A DNA stretch of 64,000 nucleotides from Nocardioides sp. zg-1228 (lineage in GTDB: Bacteria; Actinomycetota; Actinomycetes; Propionibacteriales; Nocardioidaceae). The notes under the pieces are model-generated. The model made no database searches and had not been told where the DNA came from. It was given only the letters and a program-made list of their open reading frames with translations. Both the position numbers and the translations under genes were made by a program. The stretch is from the NCBI RefSeq assembly GCF_017086465.1, contig NZ_CP070961.1, positions 3,720,001 through 3,784,000 on the forward strand, given 5' to 3'. Positions 47,649 through 55,810 of the stretch are shown in pieces (within the stretch, counting starts at the first letter, position 1; each line of letters starts with the position of its first letter).

Positions 47649-47861
47649 TCACACGTCGCGGCGCTCCTCCACGTGGGTGGTCTTCGACCGCTGGTTGTTC
47701 ATGACCAGCGCGAGCACGAGCGCCAGGACGCCGGCGATCACCAGGATCCAGCCCACGGTGGTCGGGTCGACGACCTCCTGGACCGAGTCGGGGAACTCCT
47801 TGACGGCGAACAGCAGGATCAGGCCGATGACGAGCAGCAGGATGCCGACTCCGATACCCAT
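47649..47861 (-). CDS. DUF6458-like small membrane protein
   Basis: A 70-residue protein with two membrane helices, GIGVGILLLVIGLILLFAV and VGWILVIAGVLALVLALVM, separated by KEFPDSVQEVVDPTT, and a charged tail KTTHVEERRDV. The start pattern MGIGVGI plus this spacing matches the DUF6458 family of actinobacteria; function unknown. The ATG at 47861 has GAAGGAG 6 nt upstream. It converges with the DesR-like gene 28 bp away. Confidence 0.82.
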   Translation of the reverse strand: MGIGVGILLLVIGLILLFAVKEFPDSVQEVVDPTTVGWILVIAGVLALVLALVMNNQRSKTTHVEERRDV

Positions 47862-47994
47862 GACGACTCCTTCGTGAGGGTGGCCCGCGGGGTGCGGGCA
47901 CGCCCGGCTCGGGGCCGGGCGCTGCCGGAAGCGTAGGGGCGGGCGGCGCCGGATCGGTGGACCCCGACCCGTCGGGGTGCTCGGCCAGGACGCG

Positions 47995-48031
47995 GCGAGG
48001 GCCGGACCCCCGAGCGGGATCCGGCCCTCGC
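47995..48031 (-). terminator. Hairpin terminator of the secreted repeat protein gene
   Basis: Arms GCGAGGGCCGGA (47995-48006) and TCCGGCCCTCGC (48020-48031) give a 12-bp stem with a 13-nt loop, 20 nt past the stop of the gene that ends at 48051. Confidence 0.75.
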
Positions 48032-48050
48032 GCACGTGCGGTTCAGCTGG

Positions 48051-49688
48051 TCAGCGCACCTTGCCGACCTTGATCGTGACCGACCTGGTGGTGGAGGCGG
48101 CCTTGGCGGTCACCTTCACCGAGATCTTCGTGCCCTTCATGGCCCGGGTGAGCGTGAGCCTGGACCTGGTGGCCTTCTTGATCTTCTTCTTGCCCGCCAG
48201 CCACTGGAACCTGTAGGTCACCGGCGTGCTGGCGCGGAAGAGCTTGTCGAGCCCCGACAGCCTGAGCGTCTTGCCCACCTTGGGCTTCCCGCTGACGTCG
48301 ACACCCGCGAGGATCGCCGCGAGGCCCACCGGCGTCGGCTCGGGCGTCGGCTCGGGCGTCGGCTCGGGCGTGACGGGGGCGGTGACGGGCGCCGTCGGGG
48401 CCGACTCGGCGCGGCCGAAGAGGTGGGCGACGGCACCGGCGGTGACCACCACCGTGATCTGTGCCCCGACGTCCTCGGCGGCCGGCACGTACGTCGAGTC
48501 GCCGGCGCCCTGGATGGGCAGGTCGTCGCGCAGCCACTCGTAGGAGACCACGGTGGGGGTCGGCGTCCAGGTGCCGATGGACGCGGTCAGCGTGGACCCC
48601 ACGACGGGTGCGCCGCTGATGCTCGGCGCGACGGTGTTGGTCACGGTCGTCTCGGCAGCGTGCTCGCCGGGCACCAGCCTGGCGTCGATGCCCGCTCGTG
48701 CGCCGCCGGCAGCGAGGACGACGTCGTCGGCGTTCCGCAGGCGAGCCTCGTCGTTCCAGTACTCGTAGGCGTAGGTGCCCTCGACGTTGGCGCCGAGCTC
48801 GATGCGGTAGGTGCCCGCCGCGAGTCCGTCGAGCACGTAGGAGCCGTCCGTACCGGTGCGGCCGCTCCCCACGGGGGTCCAGTCGTCGCCGACCTCGACG
48901 AGCGCGGAGATCCAGGCGCCCTCGATGCCCGCCCCGGTCGGGCCGGTGACCCGTCCCGAGACCTGGGCGTCGGGCGACAGCTCGGCGTCGATCCCGGCGA
49001 CCGTCGCCGCCTCGGCGACGACGACGTCCTCGGCGGCGTCGAGGGAAGGTTGGTCGTCGTAGTACTCGGTGGCGTAGGTGCGAGAGCCGACGTCCGCGTT
49101 GTCCCTGAACTCCACCCGGTAGGTGCCGGCCGCGAGCCCGTCGATGTCGTAGGAGCCGTCGTCCTGGACGAAGGCCGTCTTGGCCCACTCGTAGGCGACG
49201 TAGCCGTGCTCCTCGACCACCTCGTAGGCGGCCGCCACGATGTCGCTCGGGTCGGCGTCTGCGTCCGGACCCGTGACGGTGCCGGTGATGTGCGCGCCGG
49301 GAGCGAGCTGGGCGCTGGCCGCGACGGTGCCACCGCTCGGCACGGTGAGGGTGTCCGCGTCGTCCACACGGCGCGCGTCGTCGTAGTACTCCGTGACGTG
49401 TCCGGCGTACGTGTCCTCGAAGCGCACGCGGTACTGGCCGGGCGCCACCGCGATCGAGTAGCCGCCGGCCTGATCGGTGTGGGTGCCGGCGACGAGGCTC
49501 CAGCGCGCATCGTCGGCGTCGAAGGCGTAGAGGTCGACTCCGGCGTCGTCGAGCGGGCCGTCCGAGCCTGTGACGATGCCCGAGATGGTGCCGTCGGCGG
49601 CGTGCGCGGCGGGCGCGAGGCCAAGGACGCCGGCCACCAGCGTGGTCGTGATCAGTGCAGCGGCAGGCCGCCGCAGGCGTGCGTTCAT
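48051..49688 (-). CDS. Secreted multi-domain repeat protein (carboxypeptidase-regulatory-like and Ig-like domains)
   Basis: A 545-residue exported protein. Signal peptide RRPAAALITTTLVAGVLGLAPAAHAAD ends near residue 30. Three ~90-110-residue prealbumin/SdrD-B-like modules follow, each with DGSY.(I/L)DGLAAGTYR(V/I)E and EY(Y/W)(D/N)D followed by an A-D-V strand and a PGA.I(T/S)G.VTGP joint. A bacterial Ig-like domain (SISGAPVVGSTLTASIGTWTPTPTVVSYEWLR) comes next, then a PTPEPTPEPTPEPTP hinge (12-bp DNA repeat at 48331-48366) and a Lys-rich Ig-like C-terminus. No sortase motif. It is probably an extracellular or cell-wall structural protein; ATG at 49688 follows GGGGGAG. Confidence 0.82.
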   Translation of the reverse strand: MNARLRRPAAALITTTLVAGVLGLAPAAHAADGTISGIVTGSDGPLDDAGVDLYAFDADDARWSLVAGTHTDQAGGYSIAVAPGQYRVRFEDTYAGHVTEYYDDARRVDDADTLTVPSGGTVAASAQLAPGAHITGTVTGPDADADPSDIVAAAYEVVEEHGYVAYEWAKTAFVQDDGSYDIDGLAAGTYRVEFRDNADVGSRTYATEYYDDQPSLDAAEDVVVAEAATVAGIDAELSPDAQVSGRVTGPTGAGIEGAWISALVEVGDDWTPVGSGRTGTDGSYVLDGLAAGTYRIELGANVEGTYAYEYWNDEARLRNADDVVLAAGGARAGIDARLVPGEHAAETTVTNTVAPSISGAPVVGSTLTASIGTWTPTPTVVSYEWLRDDLPIQGAGDSTYVPAAEDVGAQITVVVTAGAVAHLFGRAESAPTAPVTAPVTPEPTPEPTPEPTPVGLAAILAGVDVSGKPKVGKTLRLSGLDKLFRASTPVTYRFQWLAGKKKIKKATRSRLTLTRAMKGTKISVKVTAKAASTTRSVTIKVGKVR

Positions 49689-49847
49689 GAAGCTCCCCCA
49701 CGTCGAAGGACTCGCGCCGCCGATCGGCGCGGTCGATGATCGGGAGAAGTATGGCGACGGGACTCCTCGCGCGGCCGCATGGGGCACGTCCCTCGGATGC
49801 GCGCGTCCGGCCGAGCGCCGTCGCTCCGGTGAAACCCTCCCAGCGCC

Positions 49848-49853
49848 TACTCT
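49848..49853 (+). promoter_or_regulatory. -10 element TACTCT (leaderless)
   Basis: TACTCT ends 7 nt before the ATG at 49861; no ribosome binding site is present. Confidence 0.5.
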
Positions 49854-49860
49854 GTCCGCC

Positions 49861-50700
49861 ATGGACGACGTGCGGCGCGACCCGCGGACCGACCAGGATC
49901 GCCTCGCCGCCCTCGTCACGGTGTGGTGGGAGGCGGTGGACTCCTTCACCCGCCTGCTCGAAGGCATCGGCGAGGACGGGTGGCGCACCTCGACCGACCT
50001 GCCCGGCTGGGACGTGCACGCGGTCGCCGCCCACACCGCCCACCTCGAGGCACTGCTGGCCGGCCGCCCCCACGACGAGGGGGAGGTGGGCGATGCCGCC
50101 CACCTCCGCGGGGCGATGGTGAGCTTCACCGAGCAGGGCGTGCTGGCCCGACGCGACCACACGCCCGACGCGCTGATCACCGAGATCCGCGAGTCGGCGA
50201 CCGCGCGGCATGCCCGGTTGCTGGCCGACCCGCCCACCGATCCGTCCGCGCCGGCGCCGGGCGCCTTCGGTGCCATCGGCTGGACGACCGAGCTGCTCCT
50301 GCGCAACCGGCCCCTCGACGTGTGGATGCACGAGCAGGACGTCCGCCGGGCGCTGGACCTGCCCGGCAACCTCGACTCCGCGCCCGCCGTGCACACCACC
50401 GACTACCTGCTGGAGAGCCTCCCCTACGTCGTCGCCAAGCGGGCGCAGGCCCCGGTCGGATCCGTCGTACGCCTCGCGGTGTCCGGCCATCCGCCGGCGA
50501 CCGTCGTCGTGGGCCAGGACGGTCGCGGGCGACCCGCGGGTCCCGGCGACGGCGAGCCGGCCCTCACCCTGGCGACCGACCGCGAGGGCTTCGTGCTGCT
50601 GGCGGGCGGCCGACGCGCGGCCGACCGGGTCGACGTACGCCTCTCCGGCGACGCCGCCCTGGGCGAGCGCGTCCTGGCCTCCATGGCGGTGACGCCGTGA
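49861..50700 (+). CDS. Maleylpyruvate isomerase-type (mycothiol-dependent DinB fold) protein
   Basis: A 279-residue protein: N-terminal DinB/MDMPI helical bundle (FTRLLEGIGEDGWRTSTDLPGWDVHAVAAHTAHLEALLAG; metal His in HAVAAH and in WMHEQDVRRALDLPG) plus a C-terminal SCP2-like domain (about residues 200-279, SVVRLAVSGHPPATVVVG, LTLATDREGFVLLAGGRRA). Two-domain members of this family are usual in actinobacteria; substrates are mostly unknown. The stop overlaps the SDR gene start (GTGA), so the pair is co-translated. It is the second such family member in the window. Confidence 0.85.
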   Translation: MDDVRRDPRTDQDRLAALVTVWWEAVDSFTRLLEGIGEDGWRTSTDLPGWDVHAVAAHTAHLEALLAGRPHDEGEVGDAAHLRGAMVSFTEQGVLARRDHTPDALITEIRESATARHARLLADPPTDPSAPAPGAFGAIGWTTELLLRNRPLDVWMHEQDVRRALDLPGNLDSAPAVHTTDYLLESLPYVVAKRAQAPVGSVVRLAVSGHPPATVVVGQDGRGRPAGPGDGEPALTLATDREGFVLLAGGRRAADRVDVRLSGDAALGERVLASMAVTP

Positions 50701-51623
50701 GCACCGCCTGGTCCAGCGCCGACATCGGCGACCTGGGCGGTCACACCGCGCTGGTCACCGGACCGACGATCGGCGGCCTCGGCTTCCACACCGCGCTCGA
50801 GCTCGCCCGCCACGGCGCGCGGGTGGTGCTGGCCGGGCGTACGCCCGACAAGCTGCGTGCTGCGGCCGACGCGATCGCCGCCGAGGTGCCCGGCGCCGAG
50901 ACCCCGTCGTTGGTCGTCGACCTCGCCGACCTCGCGTCGGTGCGCCGCGCGGGCGAGGCGGCGGCCGATCTCGGCCCGCTGCACCTGCTCGTCAACAACG
51001 CCGGCGTGATGGCCCCGCCACTGCGCCGCACCGCCGACGGGCTCGAGTCGCAGATGGCGACCAACCACTTCGGCCCGTTCCTGCTCACCGGGCTGCTGCT
51101 CGACCAGCTGGCTGCCTCCGGCGACGGCAGGGTCGTCACGCTGTCCTCGCAGATGCACCGGGTGGCCCGGTCGGCGCCGGTGGGCGACCTCCGGGAGCCG
51201 CGGCGCTACAGCCGGTGGCGCGTCTACGGCCAGACCAAGCTCGCCAACCTGCTCTTCACCCACGAGCTCGAGCGCCGGCTGCGCCGGGCCGACCTGCCCG
51301 TGCGCGCGCTCGCCGCCCACCCCGGCCTGGCCGGCACCCACCTCGCGGTCAACGGTCAGCTCGGCACGACGCACGGGCTGCGGGCATCCGTCCTGGACCG
51401 GGCCGTCAAGCTGGTCTCGCAGTCCGCCGAGGCCGGGGCGCAGCCGACGCTGATGGCAGCGACGGCCGAGCTGCCCGGTGGGACGTACGTCGGGCCGGGT
51501 GGCCCCGGCGAGGCCGCCGGCGCGCCGCGCATCGTCGGCTGCACGCCGCTGGCCCGCGACGAGGACGCGCAGCGCCGGCTGTGGGAGATGAGCGAGGCGA
51601 CGGTCGGGCTCGCCTGGCCCTAG
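50697..51623 (+). CDS. Short-chain dehydrogenase/reductase (retinol-dehydrogenase/WWOX-like)
   Basis: A 308-residue Rossmann-fold oxidoreductase. The cofactor motif is TALVTGPTIGGLGFHTALELARHGARVVLAGR; the usual TGxxxGxG reads TGPTIGGLG. LVVDLADLASV binds the adenine ring; NNAGVM is followed by GLESQMATNHFGPFLLTGLLL; Ser in VVTLSSQMHR and Tyr/Lys in YGQTKLANLLF complete the catalytic set. The Arg after the second strand (AGRTPDK) suggests NADP(H). Substrate unknown. GTG start overlaps the mycothiol-type gene, and the stop overlaps the convergent beta-propeller-like gene by 4 bp. Confidence 0.9.
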   Translation: MSTAWSSADIGDLGGHTALVTGPTIGGLGFHTALELARHGARVVLAGRTPDKLRAAADAIAAEVPGAETPSLVVDLADLASVRRAGEAAADLGPLHLLVNNAGVMAPPLRRTADGLESQMATNHFGPFLLTGLLLDQLAASGDGRVVTLSSQMHRVARSAPVGDLREPRRYSRWRVYGQTKLANLLFTHELERRLRRADLPVRALAAHPGLAGTHLAVNGQLGTTHGLRASVLDRAVKLVSQSAEAGAQPTLMAATAELPGGTYVGPGGPGEAAGAPRIVGCTPLARDEDAQRRLWEMSEATVGLAWP

Positions 51624-53131
51624 CGGCGGTCGTGCACCCGGACGATGCCCGACATCGTGCCGGCGTAGGCCGACCCGTCGCGCCCGAGGGTGATCCGCGA
51701 GCCGTCGCTGCCGGCGAGCAGCCCCGTGCCGGTGCGCACGCCCCACTTGGTGCGCCCGGTGTGGGCGTCGACGGCCGTGAGGTACCACGCGCTCACGCCG
51801 GCTGGTGAGGGCCGCTTGGTCCAGGCGTAGAGCAGGCCGGTGGCGCGGCTGACCACCGCACCGGAGCTGGGCGAGACGACGTCGCTGGTCCAGCGCAGCG
51901 TGCACGCGCCGTCGGCCAGGTCGACCCGGGCGATCCCGGACCGGGTGGTGAAGCCGAGCAGCGTGCTACGGGGCGAGCGGTAGCCGGCGTTGTTGGTCAC
52001 CGCGACCCCGGATCCGAGGGCCGCGAGCGGACTGTCGGTGGCGCCCTTGCCGGCCTCGAAGACCTCCTGCCGGCACAGGGTGCGCCCGTCGTCGCGGGCG
52101 ACGAACCGCACACCGAGCCGCTCCTCGACCTCGTCGGTGAGGGCGAGCGCACCACCGTCGACCAGCACCGGCTCCGACCCGTTGCCGCCGTCGTACGCGC
52201 TGCGCCAGGTGGGCTGCGGGGTGCCGTCCTCCCCGGCGACGAGACGGTGGACGGCCTCGTCGGTGACGACGTACGCCGCTCGCGGGTCGACGGCCACGTC
52301 GCGGCCGATCCGCTCGCCGAGGTCGGCGACGCCCACCTGGCCGGTGGCCGGGTCGAGCGTGCCGACGAGGCCGGCGTGCGAGGCCCACCAGATGCGACCC
52401 GACCAGTCGGGCGCGACCGTGACGAGGCAGTCGCCGTAGGGGACGTAGGGCTTGAGGTCCCAGGTGGCGTCGGTCCCGAGGTCGGGCTCGCCGTCGCGCG
52501 CGGTCCGCACCGCGAGCACCTGCCGCTCCCCGGTGACGAGCACGGCGCGGTCGGCGGCGTCGAGGTAGATCGCCTCGCCGTCGCAACCGGCGCCGTCGGG
52601 GGCGTCGGGGACGTCGGGGACGTCGTGCGAGGCGACCGGCCGCAGGGTCTCGGGGTCGATCACCCGCAGGCTGCGGCCCGAGCCCGACGCGCACAGCCCC
52701 ACGAGGTGCTCGGTCGAGGTGAGCTCGAGCCGGCCGCACCGCTGCAGGCCGTACCAGGCGGTGTCCACCTCGGGCTGGCGGCCCAGCGGTCCCGGGCGGG
52801 CGGCCGGGTCGTCGGCGCTGCGGTGCGGATTCTGCGGGACCTCCTCGGCCGGAAGGGGCTGGGCGGACGCCGGGCGTCCGACGTACGACGGCCCGGCCAG
52901 GGCGCCGGGTGCCGGCGGCACCGGCAGCCATCCGTCGGGGACCAGCACCACCACCAGGCCGACGGCCAGGAGGGCGCCCGCCGACCGGAGAGCGACGCGA
53001 CGGCTGACGTGGACGCGGTCCTGGACCCACCACCGGATGCGCGGCACGGCGAGCAGGGCGGCGGCCAGGAGCAGGACGCCCGGTCCGAGCGCGATCCACA
53101 GCAGGAGGAAAGCACCGACCAGCCAGACCAC
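51620..53131 (-). CDS. Membrane-anchored beta-propeller-like protein
   Basis: A 503-residue protein of unknown function. Two N-terminal hydrophobic segments (VWLVGAFLLLWIALGPGVLLLAAALLAV and ALRSAGALLAVGLVVVLVP) anchor it; the ~400-residue rest, likely outside the membrane, has repeated strand units of the PQQ/WD-like kind: SLRVIDPETLRPVASHDV, GLVGTLDPATGQVGVADL, YLTAVDAHTGRTKWGVRTGTG, SAYAGTMSGIVRVHD. Six scattered Cys may form disulfides. The stop overlaps the SDR stop region in convergent orientation. A binding or scaffold role is likely; no catalytic motif is seen. Confidence 0.78.
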   Translation of the reverse strand: MVWLVGAFLLLWIALGPGVLLLAAALLAVPRIRWWVQDRVHVSRRVALRSAGALLAVGLVVVLVPDGWLPVPPAPGALAGPSYVGRPASAQPLPAEEVPQNPHRSADDPAARPGPLGRQPEVDTAWYGLQRCGRLELTSTEHLVGLCASGSGRSLRVIDPETLRPVASHDVPDVPDAPDGAGCDGEAIYLDAADRAVLVTGERQVLAVRTARDGEPDLGTDATWDLKPYVPYGDCLVTVAPDWSGRIWWASHAGLVGTLDPATGQVGVADLGERIGRDVAVDPRAAYVVTDEAVHRLVAGEDGTPQPTWRSAYDGGNGSEPVLVDGGALALTDEVEERLGVRFVARDDGRTLCRQEVFEAGKGATDSPLAALGSGVAVTNNAGYRSPRSTLLGFTTRSGIARVDLADGACTLRWTSDVVSPSSGAVVSRATGLLYAWTKRPSPAGVSAWYLTAVDAHTGRTKWGVRTGTGLLAGSDGSRITLGRDGSAYAGTMSGIVRVHDRR

Positions 53132-53206
53132 CGGGCGACTCTAGGTGAGCCGGACACCCGCGCCCGGGAGGCGCAACGGGGCTGCTCCGATGCGTGGCTC
53201 ACACCG

Positions 53207-53461
53207 TCAGTCGGCGGGACGACGCGGCACGGGAGCGGTGAGGGTGAGCTCGGCGAAGGAGCCGTGTGCGCCGGCGCCGCGCAGGTAGACGCGCGAGCGT
53301 CGGGGCACGGGCACGCGGACACGGGACGCCTCACGGATCGGGATCACGTCTGCGTCGGCGGCCTCGGACTCCCGCCGGGCGACCAGCCAGCCGGTGACGT
53401 GCTCGAGCGACTCGATGCGGCCGGTGAGGTCCACCGGGCGGCTGTCTCGGTCGTGCTTCAT
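53207..53461 (-). CDS. Small hypothetical protein (84 aa)
   Basis: Start ATG at 53461 with GAGGAG 8 nt upstream. The 84-residue product is Arg/Val-rich: VDLTGRIESLEHVTGWLVARRESEAADADVIPIREASRVRVPVPRRSRVYLRGAGAHG and a C-terminal FAELTLTAPVPRRPAD. One helix followed by beta strands is expected. I do not recognise a family. It is monocistronic, with a 75-bp gap before the propeller-like gene on the same strand. Confidence 0.6.
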   Translation of the reverse strand: MKHDRDSRPVDLTGRIESLEHVTGWLVARRESEAADADVIPIREASRVRVPVPRRSRVYLRGAGAHGSFAELTLTAPVPRRPAD

Positions 53462-53659
53462 CGTTGGGACTCCTCGTGTCACCGCTCGGCTGTCCCCTCG
53501 GACAGCCCGGGCCGGAGCCTAGGAGGGATCGGCGGCGAGCAGCCCCGCCTGCGGCAACCCTTCGGGAAGTCTCCCGGACACGGTCCAGACCAGCGGCCCG
53601 TATCCCGCACGTCCTGGAGCGGGACGACGCCGGACGACGCCGGGTGCCACCCGGACGGG

Positions 53660-53908
53660 TCAGCGGCCGGCGTTGCGCGGGTGGTTGCGCGACATCCGCT
53701 CGTTGCCGCGGCGGTAGTTGCCGGTGACCCGCGCCATCAGCTCCTGCGCCCCCGCGTCGCCGTCGTCCCCGACGTCGTCGAGGAACCGCTGCGCGGCCGG
53801 GCCGCGCAGCACGGTGGCCCGCCGGCCGTGGTGGGTGATGACGACCTCCGGGCCGCGGACCGTGTAGTCGAATCCCTCGGGCGCTGGCACGCGGCCAGAC
53901 TTCCACAT
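53660..53908 (-). CDS. Small hypothetical protein (82 aa)
   Basis: Start taken at the ATG at 53908 (MWKSGRVPAPEGFDYTVRG); an earlier in-frame start is possible. The product is a compact 82-residue protein with a beta N-terminus (YTVRGPEVVITHHGRRATVLRGPAAQRFLDDV), an acidic DDGDAGAQELMARVTG helix and an Arg/Asn-rich C-terminus (NYRRGNERMSRNHPRNAGR) that could bind nucleic acid. No family recognised. Downstream on this strand is a 198-bp gap to the other small gene; upstream is the 32-bp repeat array. Confidence 0.6.
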   Translation of the reverse strand: MWKSGRVPAPEGFDYTVRGPEVVITHHGRRATVLRGPAAQRFLDDVGDDGDAGAQELMARVTGNYRRGNERMSRNHPRNAGR

Positions 53909-53958
53909 CGGGTCACCGGTGTCGCGGGGATTCGCCACTGTCGTGGCCCACACCTGCG

Positions 53959-54167
53959 TCGAGTCGGCGCGTCGTGCGCCGGATCCGTGCTCGAGTCGGC
54001 GCGTTGTGAACCGGATCTGTGCTCGAGTCGGCGCGTCCTGCGTCCTCTGTGGTCAGGACGCGCCGACTCGACCCTCCTCTGTGGTCAGGACGCGCCGACT
54101 CGACCCTCCTCGCGGGTCAGGACGTGCCGACTCGACCCGTATCCCGCGCCAGGACGCGCCCACTCGA
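53959..54167. repeat. 32-bp-period repeat array with central inversion (seven units)
   Basis: The core TCGAGTCGGCGCGT starts at 53959, 53991 and 54023 in one orientation. Its reverse complement, with small changes, follows at 54058, 54090, 54122 and 54154. Spacing is exactly 32 bp within each half. At the switch, TCGAGTCGGCGCGTCCTG (54023-54040) and its exact complement (54054-54071) form an 18-bp inverted repeat with a 13-nt loop. Between cores are semi-conserved tracts (ACCCTCCTCTGTGGTC, CGCCGGATCCGTGC). No gene fits this region. Confidence 0.95.
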
Positions 54168-54169
54168 CA

Positions 54170-54234
54170 CGAGAGCCGGGGGTCGTTGCGCCGGGCGGCC
54201 CGTGGACCGCCCGGCGTTCGACCCCCGGCTCTCG
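54170..54234. repeat. 65-nt hairpin next to the repeat array
   Basis: Arms CGAGAGCCGGGGGTCG (54170-54185) and its exact complement (54219-54234), then after a small 3/2-nt bulge an inner 10-bp stem CGCCGGGCGG (54189-54198) with CCGCCCGGCG (54207-54216) and an 8-nt loop. It begins 3 bp after the last repeat core. Confidence 0.92.
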
Positions 54235-54268
54235 ACCGTCAGCCCCCTGTGCTGTCGGTCTCGGGTGT

Positions 54269-54391
54269 TCAGGCGACCGGCTGGCGCGCCGTGGCCCCCA
54301 CGACCACAGCGGCACGCTGCCGAGGCACTGGCGGGCGCGTCTCGGCGCTCGTGTCGTAGGCGGGCTCCCCCACCGCCCCGATGCGGATCAT
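54269..54391 (-). CDS. Possible 40-residue ORF coupled to an upstream mini-ORF
   Basis: Reads MIRIGAVGEPAYDTSAETRP and a further 20 residues rich in Val, Arg and Ala. It has no ribosome binding site of its own; its ATG overlaps the TGA of the 16-codon frame that precedes it, so it could be translated by coupling. No family recognised. It sits between the desaturase 3' end and the 65-nt hairpin. Weakly supported. Confidence 0.35.
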   Translation of the reverse strand: MIRIGAVGEPAYDTSAETRPPVPRQRAAVVVGATARQPVA

Positions 54392-54438
54392 CGCGACACG
54401 CCCGTGGTGCTCGTCACCTTGGTGGTGCTCGTGCTCAT
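54388..54438 (-). CDS. Possible 16-codon leader-type ORF
   Basis: Reads MSTSTTKVTSTTGVSR, preceded by GGGGGAG about 6 nt before the ATG, one of the better ribosome binding sites in the area. Its stop overlaps the next ATG (ATGA-type). Eight of sixteen residues are Ser or Thr. It may be a leader peptide, or the true start of a frame that has shifted. Confidence 0.35.
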   Translation of the reverse strand: MSTSTTKVTSTTGVSR

Positions 54439-54544
54439 CTCGTACTCCCCCATGTCGATGCTCACGACAACAAGGATGCGCTCGACCCGGTCCTGATACA
54501 TCCGCGCTTCCACGGAGGTACAAGACCGGTGCCGGACGGGCGGC

Positions 54545-55777
54545 TCAGGCGGCCGCGCGGGCCTCGCTCTCCAGCTTGCGGCCGAGCAGGCGGCGGGTGC
54601 GACGGTCGCCGGTGGCCATCTTGTAGAGGACCGCGAGCTGCTGCGGCGCGTTCTTCTTGTTGGTCGTGGCGAGCCAGCCGTTGGGGAGCGAGAGGCGGAT
54701 GACCTTGTGCCAGGCCGAGGCGACCTGCGTCGGCATCGGGCGCGAGCAGTAGGTGAGGTCGTACTTGTCGAACAGGGCCTTCACCTTGGGCGCGATCTCG
54801 GCGTAGCGGTTGGACGGCAGGTCGGGGAAGAGGTGGTGCTCGATCTGGTGCGACAGGTTGCCGGTCATCAGGTGGAGGAGCGGGGAGCCGGAGATGTTGG
54901 CGCTGCCGAGCATCTGGCGGACGTACCACTCGCCCTTGGTCTCGCCCTCGATCGAGCGCTTCTCGAAGGTCTCGACGCCCTCGGGGAAGTGGCCGCAGAG
55001 GATGACGGAGTTGGACCACAGGTTGCGCACCACGTTGGCGGTGAAGTTGGCCGCGAGCGTCGGCAGGAACGACCCGGTCGGGATCGAGAGCGCCGGGTGG
55101 ACGACGTAGTCCTTGGTCGCCTGCTTGCGGATCTTGCCCAGCACGGCCTTGGCGCGGCGACGGAAGTCGGGGTCCTTGGTCTGCTTCTTGGCGATCACCG
55201 CGCCGAGCTCGAGGTCGTAGGCGGCGATGCCGTACTCGAAGAACACGGCGTTGATGAAGCACCACAGCGGCTGGCCGAGGTGCGCCGGCGCCCAGGTCTG
55301 GTCCTCGTCGACGCGCATGATGCCGTAGCCGAGGTCGTTGTCCTTGCCGATGACGTTGGTGTAGGTGTGGTGCAGCTCGTTGTGGCTGTGCTTCCACTGC
55401 TCGGCGGGCGAGGCCATGTCCCACTCCCAGGTCGAGGAGTGGATCTTGGGGTCGCGCATCCAGTCCCACTGGCCGTGGAGGATGTTGTGCCCGATCTCCA
55501 TGTTGTCGAGGATCTTCGAGACGCTGAGGCCCAGCGTGCCGAGCACCCAGGCGGGCGGGAACGCGCTGAAGAGCAGCACGGCGCGCGAGCCGAGCTCGAT
55601 CTTGCGCTGGGTGTCGATGACGCGCCGGATGTAGGCCGCGTCGCTCGCGCCCCGGTCGTCGAGGACGTCCTGGCGGATGGCGTCGAGCTCGATGCCGATC
55701 TGCTCGATGTCGGCCTCGGTGAGGTGGGCGATCGGGTTGGTCTGGCCGAGCACGGCCTTCTTCTGGATCGTGGTCAT
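54545..55777 (-). CDS. Membrane fatty-acid desaturase, DesA3-like (acyl-CoA type)
   Basis: A 410-residue integral membrane di-iron desaturase. Three histidine boxes are intact: GHNILHG (His97, His101), KHSHNELHHTYTN (His132 to His137) and GNLSHQIEHHLFPDLPSNRY (QIEHH). Hydrophobic segments lie at residues ~65-90 and ~220-260. It matches mycobacterial DesA3, the stearoyl-CoA delta-9 desaturase that makes oleate. A ferredoxin-reductase gene 33 bp upstream on the same strand supplies electrons, as in DesA3/Rv3230c. The ATG at 55777 is followed by MTTIQKKAVLGQTNPIAHL. The gene may be regulated with its partner by the adjacent PucR-type protein. Confidence 0.94.
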   Translation of the reverse strand: MTTIQKKAVLGQTNPIAHLTEADIEQIGIELDAIRQDVLDDRGASDAAYIRRVIDTQRKIELGSRAVLLFSAFPPAWVLGTLGLSVSKILDNMEIGHNILHGQWDWMRDPKIHSSTWEWDMASPAEQWKHSHNELHHTYTNVIGKDNDLGYGIMRVDEDQTWAPAHLGQPLWCFINAVFFEYGIAAYDLELGAVIAKKQTKDPDFRRRAKAVLGKIRKQATKDYVVHPALSIPTGSFLPTLAANFTANVVRNLWSNSVILCGHFPEGVETFEKRSIEGETKGEWYVRQMLGSANISGSPLLHLMTGNLSHQIEHHLFPDLPSNRYAEIAPKVKALFDKYDLTYCSRPMPTQVASAWHKVIRLSLPNGWLATTNKKNAPQQLAVLYKMATGDRRTRRLLGRKLESEARAAA

Positions 55778-55810
55778 GTCGATCTCCTGGTGGGTGTCGG
55801 GGAGGTCAGG

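Noticed and set aside
53959-54167. CRISPR array
   Set aside because: The conserved core is only 14-18 bp, the 32-bp period leaves semi-conserved rather than unique spacers, the orientation flips in the middle and no cas gene is near.
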